Shown here: positions 7,721 to 17,935 of the stretch, in pieces
How positions within the stretch are numbered: position 1 is the first letter of the stretch
How the letters are laid out: every line of letters starts with the position of its first letter
Assembly: GCA_902806175.1 (NCBI GenBank)
Contig: CADCVQ010000171.1
Span: 1-42,965, forward strand
DNA length: 42,965 nucleotides
Origin: an uncultured Solirubrobacteraceae bacterium
GTDB lineage: Bacteria; Actinomycetota; Thermoleophilia; Solirubrobacterales; Solirubrobacteraceae
Direction: 5' to 3'
Made by a program: the position numbers and the translations under genes
Notes under the pieces: model-generated
What the model saw: only the letters and a program-made list of their open reading frames with translations
The model's database searches: none
What the model was told of the DNA's origin: nothing

Positions 7721-9052
7721 ATGGCCCGACGCATCAGCACGGACGTCGCGCGCGGTCTGGCGTACGCGTTCCTCGCCGGCGTGTGGAACGAGGCGGCGCT
7801 CGTGCGACGGGGTGCGGCAGCGCTCGGCGAGCGACCGCCGTGGCTGCGGCCAGTCGTCCGTGAGCTGCTGCTCGCCTACCACCGCCCGCCCGCCGACCGG
7901 CCGCGCGAGCTGACGGCGTTCGTCGCAGCCGTGCTCGAGCGGCGGCCATATCGCCGGGACCCGCCGCCGCACATCAGGCGCTGGTTCATCCCCGAACCGC
8001 AGATGGGACGCCTACGCTGGCCGGTGGCGCAGCTCGCGTCGGTCGGTGAGCTTGCGACCTTCCTCGCGCTGACCCCGGGCGAGCTCGGCTGGCTCGCCGA
8101 CACCCGCGGGCTGGAGCGCACGGCGCGCGACGAGCGCCTGCGCAACTACGCCTACACCTGGCTGCCGCGCGGCGAGCACCCTGCGCGCGTCATCGAGCGG
8201 CCGAAGGGACGGCTGAAGGCGGCCCAGCGGCTGGTGCTGCACGAGATCCTCGACTGGATCCCGGCCCACCCGCGGGCGCACGGGTTCACGCGTGGGCGCT
8301 CGGCGCTCAGCAATGCGGCGGCGCACACCGGCCGCCGCGTCGTCGTGCGGGTGGACCTCGAGGACTTCTTCGCGTCGATTCAGGCAGCGCGCATCTACGG
8401 GATCTTCCGCACGTCCGGCTACCCGGAGGCCGTCGCGCACGTGCTGACGGGGCTGACGACGAACGCCCTGCCCGCCGCGCAGTGGGAGGCGGTGCCGCGG
8501 CCGCGCGACCCGCGCGAGATCGCGGCGCACCACCGGCTCGACCGCCGGCTGGCGACGCCGCACCTGCCGCAGGGGGCACCGACGTCGCCGGCGCTGGCGA
8601 ACCTCGCGGCGTTCGGCCTCGATCGCCGGTTGCACGGCCTCGCGGCCGCGTTCGGCGCGACGTACACGCGCTACGCCGACGACATCGCCCTCTCGGGCGG
8701 GAGCCTGCTGCTCTCGCGCGCGGGCGACGTGCAAGCGGCGATCAGCGCGATCGCGCATGACGAGGGCTTCACCGTCAACGCGCGCAAGTCCGCGCTCATG
8801 ACGCGCGCCGGACGCCAGCGCGTCTGCGGCATCGTCGTCAACGCGCACCCGAACGTCGCGCGCGGCGAGTACGACCGCCTCAAGGCGATCCTGCACAATT
8901 GCGCGGTCCGCGGGCCGGCGCAGCAGAACCGCGACGGCGTGCCGGACCTGCGCGCGCACCTGCTCGGCCGCGTCACGTGGGTCGAGTCGGTCAATCCGGC
9001 GCGCGGGGCGAAGCTGCGCGCGCGCTTCGAGCAGATCGACTGGAAGGCGTAG
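7721..9052 (+). CDS. Retron-type reverse transcriptase with long N-terminal extension
   Basis: 443 residues. Polymerase motifs: the catalytic Asp in VDLEDFF (D212), LPQGAPTSP (from L282), the active-site YADD at 318-321, then NARKSALM. Two retron-linked signatures are present: NAxxH (N198-AAA-H202) just before motif 3, and VCG (V368-G370), corresponding to the usual VTG. About 185 residues precede the RT core, beginning GLAYAFLAGVWNEAALVRRG. The C-terminus (LLGRVTWVESVNPARGAKLR) recalls RTs of the Mx162-like myxobacterial group (recollection). There is no maturase X/HNH domain, so it is not a group II intron, and no diversity-generating repeat pair is seen. No effector gene is adjacent. The histidine kinase gene starts 10 bp after the stop on the same strand. 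Confidence 0.88.
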   Translation: MARRISTDVARGLAYAFLAGVWNEAALVRRGAAALGERPPWLRPVVRELLLAYHRPPADRPRELTAFVAAVLERRPYRRDPPPHIRRWFIPEPQMGRLRWPVAQLASVGELATFLALTPGELGWLADTRGLERTARDERLRNYAYTWLPRGEHPARVIERPKGRLKAAQRLVLHEILDWIPAHPRAHGFTRGRSALSNAAAHTGRRVVVRVDLEDFFASIQAARIYGIFRTSGYPEAVAHVLTGLTTNALPAAQWEAVPRPRDPREIAAHHRLDRRLATPHLPQGAPTSPALANLAAFGLDRRLHGLAAAFGATYTRYADDIALSGGSLLLSRAGDVQAAISAIAHDEGFTVNARKSALMTRAGRQRVCGIVVNAHPNVARGEYDRLKAILHNCAVRGPAQQNRDGVPDLRAHLLGRVTWVESVNPARGAKLRARFEQIDWKA

Positions 9053-9062
9053 GCTCGCCCAT

Positions 9063-10450
9063 ATGCCCAACGAGAGGCCGCCGATTCTTCTCGGGATCCT
9101 CGTCGCGACTGTTGCCGTCGCGCTGACGACGCTGCTCGTCTACCCGCTGAAGTCCGTCGCGGCCGACATCTCGCTGAGCGTCGTGTACCTGCTGGCGGTG
9201 CTGCTGATCGCGTCGCTGTGGGGCGGCTGGCTGGCCGCCGCGACCGCCGTGGCGAGCGCGCTGGCGTTCAACTTCTTCCACATCGCGCCGACGGGGCGCC
9301 TGACGATCGCCGACGGCGAGAACTGGGTCGCGCTCGGCGTCTTCCTCATCACGGCGCTCGTCGCCGGCGCGCTCGCGGACGCCGCGCGCAGCCGCGCAGC
9401 CGAGACCGAGCAGCGCCGCCGCGAGGCGGGCCTGGCGGCGGAGATGTCGCGCACACTGCTGCGCGGCGGCGACCTGCGCAGCGCGCTGCCCGTGGCCGCC
9501 GAGCGCCTGTCGGCGGCGCTGGATCTGCCCTCGGCCGCGATCGAGCTCGAACCGGTGCAGAGCGATGAGCGCCGCGTCGCCTTCCCGCTGCGCGAGGGGA
9601 CGCGGCAGATCGCGACGCTGGTGCTTCCCGCCGGGCTCGCGGAGGCGACCCTGCGGCGCGTGCAGGAGCGCATGGTGCCGTCGCTCGAGGCTCTGCTCGC
9701 GGCGGCGCTCGAACGCGACGCGCTGCTCAACGACGTCGTCGAGACGCGCGCGCTGCGCCGCAGCGACGTCCTCAAGACCGCGCTCCTGCGCGCGGTCAGC
9801 CACGACCTGCGCTCGCCGCTGACGGCGATCATCGCCGCCGCCGAGCCGCTCGGCAGCGAGCACATCTCCGACGACGAGCGGCGCGAGCTCGCCGCCGGCG
9901 TCTCACAGGAGGCACGGCGCCTGTCGCGGCTGATCGACCAGCTGCTCGACCTCTCGCGACTCGAGGCGCACGCGGTCGAGGCGCACCCCGACTGGTGCTC
10001 GATCGACGAGGTCCTGCGCGCCGCCGTCGACGAGGTCGCGGCCGCGGCGCAGTTCAACCTGTCCCTGGATCCCGACCTGCCGCTGATCCAGGCCGACGCG
10101 GCGCAGCTCGAGCGCGCGTTCGCGAACCTGCTCGAGAACAGCGCGCGGCACGCCGGCGGGCACCCGGTCTCGGTGCGCGCGCGGTCGGTCGGAAGGCGGC
10201 TGCTCGTGCGGATCGTCGACCGCGGGCCGGGCATCCCGTCGACGCAGCTCGAGCGCGTCTTCGAGCCGTTCTACCGGTCGGGCAACGAGCGCAGCGGCCA
10301 CCGCGGCTCGGGCTTGGGTCTCGCGATCGCGCGCGGCTTTCTGGAGGTCAACGGCGGCAGGGTGTGGGCGGAGTCGCTGCCCAACCAGGGGACGTCGTTC
10401 GTCGTCGAGTTGCCGCTCGAGCCGACGCCGGCCCCCGTCGTCTCGGTCCG

Positions 10451-10454
<4 letters not shown>
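9063..10454 (+). CDS. KdpD-like sensor histidine kinase (C-terminal half of a split KdpD)
   Basis: 463 residues. Residues about 1-110 hold four membrane segments of the DUF4118 type, including the KdpD-like FNFFHIAPTGRLTIAD. A GAF-like region follows at about 120-235, then HisKA with the phospho-acceptor H247 in AVSHDLRSPLTAI, and a HATPase domain with LLENSARHAGG (N box), DRGPGIP (G1) and GSGLGLAIARGF (G2). This is the transmitter half of KdpD. The cytoplasmic KdpD/USP half is encoded separately at 11151. It overlaps kdpE by 4 bp (ATGA). It starts 10 bp after the reverse transcriptase stop, so read-through from the retron promoter is possible (inference). Confidence 0.88.
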
Positions 10455-11140
<686 letters not shown>

Positions 11141-11150
11141 CCTCCCGCTC

Positions 11151-12254
11151 GTGCCCGGGCGCTACAAGATCTTTCTCGGCATGGCCGCCGGGGCTGGCAA
11201 GACCTACCGGATGCTGCAGGACGGCCACGCCGAGGCCGATCTCGGCCGCGACGTCGCGATCGGCCTCGTCGAGACGCACCGCCGCGCCGCGACCGCGGCG
11301 CTCGTCGAGGGGCTCGACATCGTGCCGCGCAGGCGCGTCGACTACCGCGGCACGATCCTCGAGGAGATGGACCTCCCCGCGGTCCTGGCGCGGCGCCCCG
11401 AGCTGTGCCTGATCGACGAGCTCGCCCACACGAACGCGCCGGGCGTCGAGCACGCCAAGCGCTACGAGGACATCGCCGACGTCCTCGCCGCCGACATCGA
11501 CGTGTTCTCGACGCTGAACGTGCAGCACCTCGAGAGCCTCAACGACGCGGTGTTCGAGCTCACCGGCGTGCGCGTCCGTGAGACGGTGCCCGACGGCGTG
11601 CTGTCGGATGCCGACGAGGTCGTCCTCGTCGACCTGACGCCGGAGACGCTCGTCCAGCGGCTGCGCGAGGGCAAGATCTACCCCCCGGCGCGGGTCGCCG
11701 CGGCGCTCAACGGGTTCTTCAAGATCGAGAACCTGCAGGCGCTGCGCGAGGTCGCGCTGCGCCAGGTCGCCGAGGACGTCGAGGCCAAGCGGCTCGTCGT
11801 CGACGACCTCGACCTGCGCGAGGAGCGGCTCTTCGGCAGCGCGCCCGCCAAGCCCATCGCCGAGCACCTGCTCGCGCTTGCCAAGCTCGCGCCGAGCTCC
11901 GAGCGCGTGGTGCGGCGCGCGTGGCGCTCGTCACAGCGGCTCGGCGCCGCCCTCGACATCCTCGTCGTGCGCGATCCGCGCAGCGAGCCGTCCGCATCCG
12001 AGCGCGAGCAGCTCGAGAACCTGCGCCGGATCGCGTCGGCGCTCGGCGCGCTGCTGCTCGTCGAGCCCGGCGACGACCTCGTCGACGCGGTCGTCCGCGT
12101 CGCCCGCCAGCGCGGGACGACGTACATCCTGATGGGCGCACCGAGCGGGCGGGCGGGCTTCCTGGGGACCAGGCGGCCGGCCGCGATCCGGCTCATGCAC
12201 GCGCTGCCGGGCGTCGACGTGCGCCTCGTCGCGCAGCGCAGCGCGTCGGGCTAG
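11151..12254 (+). CDS. KdpD N-terminal sensor domain plus USP domain as a separate protein
   Basis: 367 residues from a GTG, 10 bp after kdpE. Residues about 1-210 are the cytoplasmic KdpD sensor domain, with a Walker A-type GMAAGAGKT (10-18), LIDELAHTNAPGVEHAKRYED (Walker B region) and FSTLNVQHLESLND. Residues about 235-362 form a universal-stress-protein-like domain ending in the nucleotide-loop-like ILMGAPSGRAG. In most bacteria this domain is fused to the kinase; here it is a free protein. It presumably pairs with the kinase encoded at 9063 to sense K+ limitation or nucleotide signals (inference). The gene converges on kdpB with a 17-bp gap. Confidence 0.88.
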   Translation: MPGRYKIFLGMAAGAGKTYRMLQDGHAEADLGRDVAIGLVETHRRAATAALVEGLDIVPRRRVDYRGTILEEMDLPAVLARRPELCLIDELAHTNAPGVEHAKRYEDIADVLAADIDVFSTLNVQHLESLNDAVFELTGVRVRETVPDGVLSDADEVVLVDLTPETLVQRLREGKIYPPARVAAALNGFFKIENLQALREVALRQVAEDVEAKRLVVDDLDLREERLFGSAPAKPIAEHLLALAKLAPSSERVVRRAWRSSQRLGAALDILVVRDPRSEPSASEREQLENLRRIASALGALLLVEPGDDLVDAVVRVARQRGTTYILMGAPSGRAGFLGTRRPAAIRLMHALPGVDVRLVAQRSASG

Positions 12255-12271
12255 TACACGCGGCCGGACGG

Positions 12272-14359
12272 TCAGAAGCCGATCAGGTTGTGCACCACGA
12301 GGTCGACGAGCTTGATCGCGATGAACGGCGCGATGAGCCCGCCGAGGCCGTAGATGAGCAGGTTGCGGCGCAGCAGCGCGGTCGCCCCCACGGGGCGATA
12401 GCGCACGCCGCGCAGGGCCAGCGGCACGAGCATCGGGATCAGCAGCGCGTTGAAGACCAGCGCCGAGATGATCGCCGACTCCGGCGTTCCCAGGCCCATG
12501 ACGTTGAGCTTGTCCAGCGGGCCCGTGTCACTGCCGGACGCGGCGTAGGTCGCGGCGAAGATCGCCGGCAGGATCGCGAAGTACTTGGCGACGTCGTTGG
12601 CGATCGAGAAGGTCGTCAGCGCCCCGCGGGTGATGAGCAACTGCTTGCCGACCTCGACGATCTCGATGAGCTTCGTCGGGTTGGAGTCCAGGTCGACCAT
12701 GTTGCCCGCCTCGCGCGCGGCCTGCGTGCCCGTGTTCATCGCGACGCCGACGTCGGCCTGCGCGAGTGCGGGCGCGTCGTTCGTGCCGTCGCCGGTCATC
12801 GCCACGAGCCGTCCCTGGGACTGCTGCTCGCGGATCAGCGCCAGCTTGTCCTCGGGCGTGGCCTCGGCGAGGAAGTCGTCGACGCCCGCCTCCTCGGCGA
12901 TCTTCGCCGCCGTCAGCCTGTTGTCGCCGGTCACCATCACCGTGCGGATGCCCATCGCGCGCAGGCGCTCGAAGCGCTCGCTCATGCCCTCCTTGACGAC
13001 GTCCTTGAGGTAGATCACGCCGAGCACGTGGCTGTCGCGCGCGACGGCCAGCGGCGTCCCGCCCTCACGCGCGACGCGGTCGAGCGTCGCCGACAGCTCC
13101 GGCGGGGCCTGGCCGCCCTCGCCGTCGACCCAGCCGAGGATCGCGTCGCCTGCGCCCTTGCGCAGGCGCGTGCCGTCCATGTCGACGCCGCTCATGCGCG
13201 TCTGCGCGGTGAACGCCACGAACTGCGGCTGGTGGCCCGTGAAGCTGTGCTCGCGAATGCCATAGCGCTTGGCGAGCACGACGATCGAGCGGCCCTCCGG
13301 CGTCTCGTCGGCCAGCGAGGACATCTGCGCGGCCGCCGCGAGGTCGCCCTCCTGCACGCCGGGCATCGGGATGAACTCGGTCGCCTCGCGGTTGCCGAGC
13401 GTGATCGTGCCCGTCTTGTCGAGCAGCAGCACGTCGACATCGCCCGAGGCCTCGACCGCGCGGCCGGAGAGGGCCAGCACGTTGCGCCGTACGAGCCGGT
13501 CCATGCCGGCGATCCCGATCGCCGACAGCAGCGCGCCGATCGTCGTCGGGATGAGCGCCACGAGCAGCGCGATCAGCGTGGCGATCGACGCGCCCGTGCC
13601 CGCGAACTCCGCAAACGGCCGCAGCGTGACGACGACGACGAGAAAGACGATCGTCAGCCCCGACAGCAGGATGCCGAGCGCGACCTCGTTCGGGGTCTTG
13701 CGCCGAGCCGCCCCTTCGACGAGCGCGATCATCCGCTCGATGAAGCTCTGGCCGGGCTCCTGGGTGATCTCGACGACGATGCGGTCCGACAGCACGCGGG
13801 TGCCGCCGGTCACGGCGCTGCGGTCACCGCCGGCCTCGCGGATGACGGGCGCCGACTCGCCGGTGATCGCGGACTCGTCGACCGAGGCGATGCCCGCGAT
13901 GACCGTTCCGTCACCGGGGATCGCCGCGCCGGCCTCGACGACCACGACATCGCCGCGTTGCAGTTGCGCGGCCGCAACCTGCGAGCCGTCCTGCAGCGTC
14001 GCCATCGTCTCGCTGCGCATCGCGCGCAGCGTCGCCGCCTGGGCCTTGCCGCGGCCTTCGGCCAGCGCCTCGGCGAGGTTGGCGAACACGACGGTCAGCC
14101 ACAGCCACAGCGCGACGACGAAGGTGAACGTCGCCGACTCGTCGCCGCCGCCGAGCGGCTGCGCGCCGAACGCCTGCATCAGCCAGCCGGCCGTCGTGGT
14201 CGCCGCGCCGACCTCGACGACGAACATCACCGGGTTGCGCAACTGCACGCGCGGGTCGAGCTTGCGCAACGACGCGGCCAGCGCGGGGCGCACGATCGAC
14301 GCGTCGAGCAGCGAGCGCTGAGAGCGGTTCTCGAGCGACCGTGACGGGCTGTCGGTCAT
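12272..14359 (-). CDS. kdpB: K+-transporting ATPase subunit B
   Basis: 695 residues, standard for KdpB. This P-type ATPase subunit hydrolyses ATP to drive K+ uptake through KdpA. The phosphorylated Asp is D314 in [13 protein letters not shown]. Other P-type motifs: [15 protein letters not shown] (actuator TGES), KGAGDAILG (nucleotide domain), [10 protein letters not shown] and [19 protein letters not shown]. The helix [21 protein letters not shown] is as in other KdpB. Its start overlaps the stop of kdpC (ATGA, 4 bp). The order here is the unusual A-C-B rather than A-B-C: reading leftwards from the promoter end, the genes are kdpA, kdpC, kdpB. Confidence 0.96.
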   Translation of the reverse strand: MTDSPSRSLENRSQRSLLDASIVRPALAASLRKLDPRVQLRNPVMFVVEVGAATTTAGWLMQAFGAQPLGGGDESATFTFVVALWLWLTVVFANLAEALAEGRGKAQAATLRAMRSETMATLQDGSQVAAAQLQRGDVVVVEAGAAIPGDGTVIAGIASVDESAITGESAPVIREAGGDRSAVTGGTRVLSDRIVVEITQEPGQSFIERMIALVEGAARRKTPNEVALGILLSGLTIVFLVVVVTLRPFAEFAGTGASIATLIALLVALIPTTIGALLSAIGIAGMDRLVRRNVLALSGRAVEASGDVDVLLLDKTGTITLGNREATEFIPMPGVQEGDLAAAAQMSSLADETPEGRSIVVLAKRYGIREHSFTGHQPQFVAFTAQTRMSGVDMDGTRLRKGAGDAILGWVDGEGGQAPPELSATLDRVAREGGTPLAVARDSHVLGVIYLKDVVKEGMSERFERLRAMGIRTVMVTGDNRLTAAKIAEEAGVDDFLAEATPEDKLALIREQQSQGRLVAMTGDGTNDAPALAQADVGVAMNTGTQAAREAGNMVDLDSNPTKLIEIVEVGKQLLITRGALTTFSIANDVAKYFAILPAIFAATYAASGSDTGPLDKLNVMGLGTPESAIISALVFNALLIPMLVPLALRGVRYRPVGATALLRRNLLIYGLGGLIAPFIAIKLVDLVVHNLIGF

Positions 14360-14991
14360 CGAGCGGGAAGTTCGCGGTCGAGGGCGAGGTTGAGCTCGAG
14401 GACGTTGACGCCGGGCTCGCCGAGGACGCCCAGGGCGCGGCCATCGGTGCTCTTCTCGACGAGCGCCTGGACGCGATCGACGGAGGCGCCGCGCGCGCGG
14501 GCCACGCGGCGCGCCTGGATCGCGGCGTTCTGCGGCGAGATGTGCGGGTCGACTCCGGAAGCTGAGGTCTGCACGGCGTCGACCGGCACGTCGCTCCTGC
14601 GCAGGCCGGGGTTGTCGGGTCCCTCCAGCGCGAGGTAGGCGTCGAGGTTGGCGACGAACAGGTCGCGCAACTCGGCGTTGTTGGGGCCCAGGTTGTTGAA
14701 GTACGTGCCGGCCGCGTTGTAGCCGGTCGCCGAGGGACGGCTCTGAACGTAGACCGGGTCGGCCTCGAGGATCGGCTCGCCGTCGGCGTCCGCGCGACCG
14801 CTGTCGCGGCGGAAGTCCTGGCCGATCAGCGACGAGCCGACGACCTTGCCGGCGCGCGCGATGCGGCTGCCGTCGGCCGCGCCGGGGAACGCGACCTGGC
14901 CGATCGCGGTCATGACGAGCGGATAGACGAGGCCGAGCAGGACCGTGAAGACGGCGATGGCGGCGATCGAGCTGGTGAGGTCCTTGCGCAT
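14356..14991 (-). CDS. kdpC: K+-transporting ATPase subunit C
   Basis: 211 residues from the ATG at 14991. A single N-terminal membrane anchor (about 8-30, [20 protein letters not shown]) is followed by a soluble extracytoplasmic domain with KdpC motifs [33 protein letters not shown] and the C-terminal [16 protein letters not shown]. KdpC stabilises the KdpABC complex. The gene lies between kdpA (start 2 bp after kdpA's stop) and kdpB (4-bp overlap). In the well-known enterobacterial operon the order is kdpFABC, so here kdpC and kdpB are swapped. Confidence 0.95.
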   Translation of the reverse strand: MRKDLTSSIAAIAVFTVLLGLVYPLVMTAIGQVAFPGAADGSRIARAGKVVGSSLIGQDFRRDSGRADADGEPILEADPVYVQSRPSATGYNAAGTYFNNLGPNNAELRDLFVANLDAYLALEGPDNPGLRRSDVPVDAVQTSASGVDPHISPQNAAIQARRVARARGASVDRVQALVEKSTDGRALGVLGEPGVNVLELNLALDRELPAR

Positions 14992-14993
14992 CG

Positions 14994-16724
14994 TCAGAAG
15001 AGCTGGGTCGAGAGGCCCTGCACGACCGGCCCGAGCAGGAGGGAGGGGACGAAGGTCAGCAGCGCGACGATCAGGATCGTGGCGATCAGCAGCACGACGA
15101 AGGTCGGCGTGTCGGTGCGCATCGTGCCCGGACCCGCGGGGGTGACCCGCTTGCCCGCCAGGGACCCCGCGACGGCCAGGGCGAGCACCATCGGCACGAA
15201 CCGGCCGCCTAGCATCGCGAGGCCGCCGAGCACGTCGGCGAAGGTGATGCCGGAGGAACCCGCGTTGCCCGCGTCGGGCTGCACGAAGCCGCTGTAGCCG
15301 GCGAAGGCCGAGCCGTTGTTGTTGGCCTGCGAGACGTAGGCGTACAGCGTTTCGGAGAAGCCCTGCGGGCCGGGGTTGTAGATCGACGGCGCGCCGTACT
15401 TCGTCGCCAGCGCGAGCGCCGTCGCCGCGAGGGCGAGCAGCGGCACGGCCAGCGTCGCCATCACCACGAGCTTGATCTCGCGGGCCTCGATCTTCTTGCC
15501 CAGAAACTCCGGCGTGCGCCCGACCATCAGCCCGGCGAGGAACACCGCGAGCAGGACGAAGAGCAACATCCCGTAGAGGCCCGACCCGACGCCGCCGAAG
15601 ATCACCTCGCCGGTCATCATGTTCGCCATCGGCACCGCACCGCCGATGCCCGTCAGGGCGTCGTGGGCGGAGTTGACCGCACCGCAGGAGGCGACGGTCG
15701 TGACCACGACCCACAGCGCCGAGCCCGCATCGCCGAAGCGCACCTCCTTGCCCTCCAGGTTGCTGCCCGCCAGGCCGGCCAGCTGTTGGGCGGGGCTGCC
15801 GTTCGTCTCGGCGGCGTAGACGATCCCGACCCCCACGACGAACATCAGCGTCATCGCGCCGTAGAGCGCCCAGCCCAGCCGGCGGTTTGCGGCCATGCGC
15901 CCGAACGTCGCGGTCAGGCCGGCGGGGATCGCGAGGATCAACAGCATGTTGATGAAATTCGTGAGCCCGTTGGGGTTCTCGAACGGCATCGCCGCGTTGA
16001 CGTTGAAGAAGCCGCCGCCGTTGGTGCCGAGCTGCTTGATGGCCTCCTGCGAGCCGACAGGCCCGAGCGCCAGCGTCTGCTCGCCACCGGTCAGCGTGGC
16101 GAAGGTCACGTAGGGCGCGAGCGTCTGCAGCGTGCCCTGGGAGATCAGCAGCAGCCCGCCGACGACCGAGATCGGCAGCAGGATGTACAGGAGGGTGCGC
16201 GTGAGGTCAGCCCAGAAGTTTCCGAGCTCGCCGCCCGAGCGCGCGACGAAGCCGCGGATCACCGCGATGAGAACCGCGATGCCGACCGCCGCCGAGATGA
16301 AGTTCTGCAGGGCGAGCCCGGCCATCTGCGAGAAGTACGTCATCGTCGTCTCGCCGCCGTAGTACTGCCAGTTCGTGTTCGAGACGAACGACGCGGCGGT
16401 GTTGAAGGAGACGTCCCACGGCGCCGACGCGAAGTCCTGCGGGTTGAACGGGTGGATCGGCTGGCTGCGCAGGATCGCGTACAGCGCGATGAAGGACAGC
16501 GCGCTGAAGACGAGGGCCGTGCGGGCGTAGCCCTTCCAATCCTGCCGGTGCTCCGGGTCGTTCCCCAGCAGGCGGTAGACGATCCGCTCCAGCGGACCCA
16601 GCACGCGCGTGAGCAGCACCCGCTCGCCGCTGTACACCCGGAACATGTACGCGCCGACGACGGGCGTCAGCGCGGTCAGGATCGCGACGTAGAGCGCGAT
16701 CTGCAGCCAGCCCTGAACGGTCAT
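14994..16724 (-). CDS. kdpA: K+-transporting ATPase subunit A
   Basis: 576 residues with about ten membrane segments. KdpA is the K+-selective channel-like subunit. Selectivity-loop-like motifs are visible: [45 protein letters not shown] and [11 protein letters not shown]. The start at 16724 immediately follows the kdpF stop, with no base between (TAG then ATG), so the genes are cotranscribed and probably translationally coupled. Confidence 0.96.
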   Translation of the reverse strand: MTVQGWLQIALYVAILTALTPVVGAYMFRVYSGERVLLTRVLGPLERIVYRLLGNDPEHRQDWKGYARTALVFSALSFIALYAILRSQPIHPFNPQDFASAPWDVSFNTAASFVSNTNWQYYGGETTMTYFSQMAGLALQNFISAAVGIAVLIAVIRGFVARSGGELGNFWADLTRTLLYILLPISVVGGLLLISQGTLQTLAPYVTFATLTGGEQTLALGPVGSQEAIKQLGTNGGGFFNVNAAMPFENPNGLTNFINMLLILAIPAGLTATFGRMAANRRLGWALYGAMTLMFVVGVGIVYAAETNGSPAQQLAGLAGSNLEGKEVRFGDAGSALWVVVTTVASCGAVNSAHDALTGIGGAVPMANMMTGEVIFGGVGSGLYGMLLFVLLAVFLAGLMVGRTPEFLGKKIEAREIKLVVMATLAVPLLALAATALALATKYGAPSIYNPGPQGFSETLYAYVSQANNNGSAFAGYSGFVQPDAGNAGSSGITFADVLGGLAMLGGRFVPMVLALAVAGSLAGKRVTPAGPGTMRTDTPTFVVLLIATILIVALLTFVPSLLLGPVVQGLSTQLF

Positions 16725-16814
16725 CTACAGGCGCTCGCCGCGCAGCAGGGCGTAGGTCAGGTATCCGAGCAGGGCCAGCGCGACGATCAGCGCAACGAGC
16801 TCCGCAGCGCTCAT
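16725..16814 (-). CDS. kdpF: KdpF, small membrane subunit of the K+-ATPase
   Basis: 29 residues: MSAAELVALIVALALLGY then a short basic end (LLRGERL). It is a single membrane helix of the size and place expected of KdpF, a lipid-like stabiliser of KdpABC. The ATG overlaps the stop of another micro-ORF upstream (ATGA), and its TAG abuts the kdpA ATG. Confidence 0.85.
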   Translation of the reverse strand: MSAAELVALIVALALLGYLTYALLRGERL

Positions 16815-16891
16815 ATCCGCTCGATCGCGCCGAGCAGCAGGAGCGCGAGGGCGAAGAAGACGAGCCCGGCGGCGAGTGCGACCAGATCCAT
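16811..16891 (-). CDS. Second single-helix micro-ORF at the head of the kdp operon
   Basis: 26 residues beginning MDLVALAAGLVFFALAL and ending GAIERI, a single hydrophobic helix with a short charged tail. The ATG at 16891 opens the operon and the TGA overlaps the kdpF ATG by 4 bp, the same coupling used through the rest of the operon. It is too short for certainty from sequence alone, but the exact coupling, hydrophobic pattern and place argue that it is translated. It could be a second KdpF-like subunit or a leader that tunes kdpF translation. No named family is recognised. Confidence 0.6.
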   Translation of the reverse strand: MDLVALAAGLVFFALALLLLGAIERI

Positions 16892-16993
16892 GCGATGACT
16901 ATCGGTCGCGGGTCATACAGGCGCCGTGAAGATCCGTTGCGCCGCCATCAAGATCGTGTCAAGGCCCGTGTCGCGGCCGGGCGAGAGCGCGTT
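16892..16993 (-). promoter_or_regulatory. kdp operon upstream region
   Basis: A 102-bp gap between the first kdp micro-ORF and the 3' end of the methyltransferase gene must hold the kdp promoter unless the operon reads through. On the minus strand a consensus TTGACA lies at 16962-16957, but no good -10 sits 17 bp after it. A TATGAC at about 30 bp before the first ATG is another weak candidate. A KdpE site is expected here but not recognisable by eye. Confidence 0.35.
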
Positions 16994-17842
16994 TTAGCCG
17001 TGCTTGTGCGCGACGCCCTTGAAGAACGTGTAGCAGAACACGCCGTCGCGCTCCGTCGTGCGATGCAGGTCTCGCACGCCTTCGTCGAAGCGAGCGGGAT
17101 CGGTTAGGCCGGCCGCGATCGCGGTCTCGCGCGTGCCCTCGATCATCGCGGTGAACGTCCGTCTCGTGAAGCCGTCGACGAGCTCGGGGCGGCTTGCGTC
17201 CACGTACACCATCCGCGGCGAGACGGCGACGGCGTCAAAGCCTGCGTCGACCATCAACGGGTACAGGCGCCGGCCGATCAGCGCGTCGCCGCCGGCCTGC
17301 GCCTGCAGCGCCACCTGGCAGCCGATCGCCGCGTTCGCCGCGGCGCTGTCGGGGTGAAAGAACGTCGAGCCGTGATCGCCCTCGATCGCGGTGATGCTGC
17401 CGCCGGGCCGCAACAGTGCACGGAGGATCGTCAGCGCCCGCACCGGCTGTGAGACGTGCTCCAGGACGAAGCACACGAAGACGTGATCAAACGATTCGGG
17501 GGCGAACGACAGCGCGAAGATGTCCGCCTGCTGGAAGTCGACGTTCGTCAGGCCGGCGGCGCCGGCCCGGCGGCCGGCCTCGGCGACCGAGTCCGCGGAC
17601 ACGTCGATCGAGGTGAAGCGAGCCTGCGGGCTGCGCCGGGCCAGCGTGATCGTCTGTGCGCCGACGCCGCAACCGGCTTCGAGGACGCGGCTGCCGGCAG
17701 GGTAGGCGGTGTCGCCATGCAGCAGGTCGACCAGCGTCCCCGCCTGATCGCGCAGGCGCTCGTTCTCGCGCGGGCGATAGCCGTGGACGTACATCGGCGA
17801 CGACTTTACGTCGTCGCGCGTGGCGGTCCGTGCGTCCGTCAC
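16994..17842 (-). CDS. Class I SAM-dependent methyltransferase
   Basis: About 282 residues from a GTG at 17842; an ATG at 17794 (16 residues shorter) is the alternative. The family consensus near YVHGYRPRENERL starts just after that ATG, and a hairpin (cgacgac-gtaaa-gtcgtcg) lies between the two starts. SAM-binding motif I is VLEAGCGVGAQT (about 53-64), motif II is FTSIDVSADSV, then NVDFQQADIFAL, DHVFVCFVLEHV and LLRPGGSITAIEGDHG. A C-terminal section with FTRRTFTAMIEG and REGVFCYTF-like residues completes it. The layout fits small-molecule methyltransferases; the substrate is unknown. The gene stands between the kdp operon and a secreted-protein gene on the same strand. Confidence 0.82.
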   Translation of the reverse strand: MTDARTATRDDVKSSPMYVHGYRPRENERLRDQAGTLVDLLHGDTAYPAGSRVLEAGCGVGAQTITLARRSPQARFTSIDVSADSVAEAGRRAGAAGLTNVDFQQADIFALSFAPESFDHVFVCFVLEHVSQPVRALTILRALLRPGGSITAIEGDHGSTFFHPDSAAANAAIGCQVALQAQAGGDALIGRRLYPLMVDAGFDAVAVSPRMVYVDASRPELVDGFTRRTFTAMIEGTRETAIAAGLTDPARFDEGVRDLHRTTERDGVFCYTFFKGVAHKHG

Positions 17843-17935
17843 TTCCGGCGGGCCGCGAACCTGATCGCCAAACCGGAGAAGGCCTGCCGCAGCAGACCTT
17901 CTCCCGCACAACTTCTCCCTACGATTCTGCGGCGG

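Noticed and set aside
7721-9052. Group II intron maturase or diversity-generating retroelement
   Set aside because: No X/HNH domain, no intron RNA domains and no template/variable repeat pair seen around it; NAxxH and VCG fit a retron-type RT better.
11921-14344. Plus-strand open frame of about 800 codons opposite kdpB
   Set aside because: Highly Arg/Asp/His-rich, no motifs; kdpB on the other strand has all P-type ATPase motifs.
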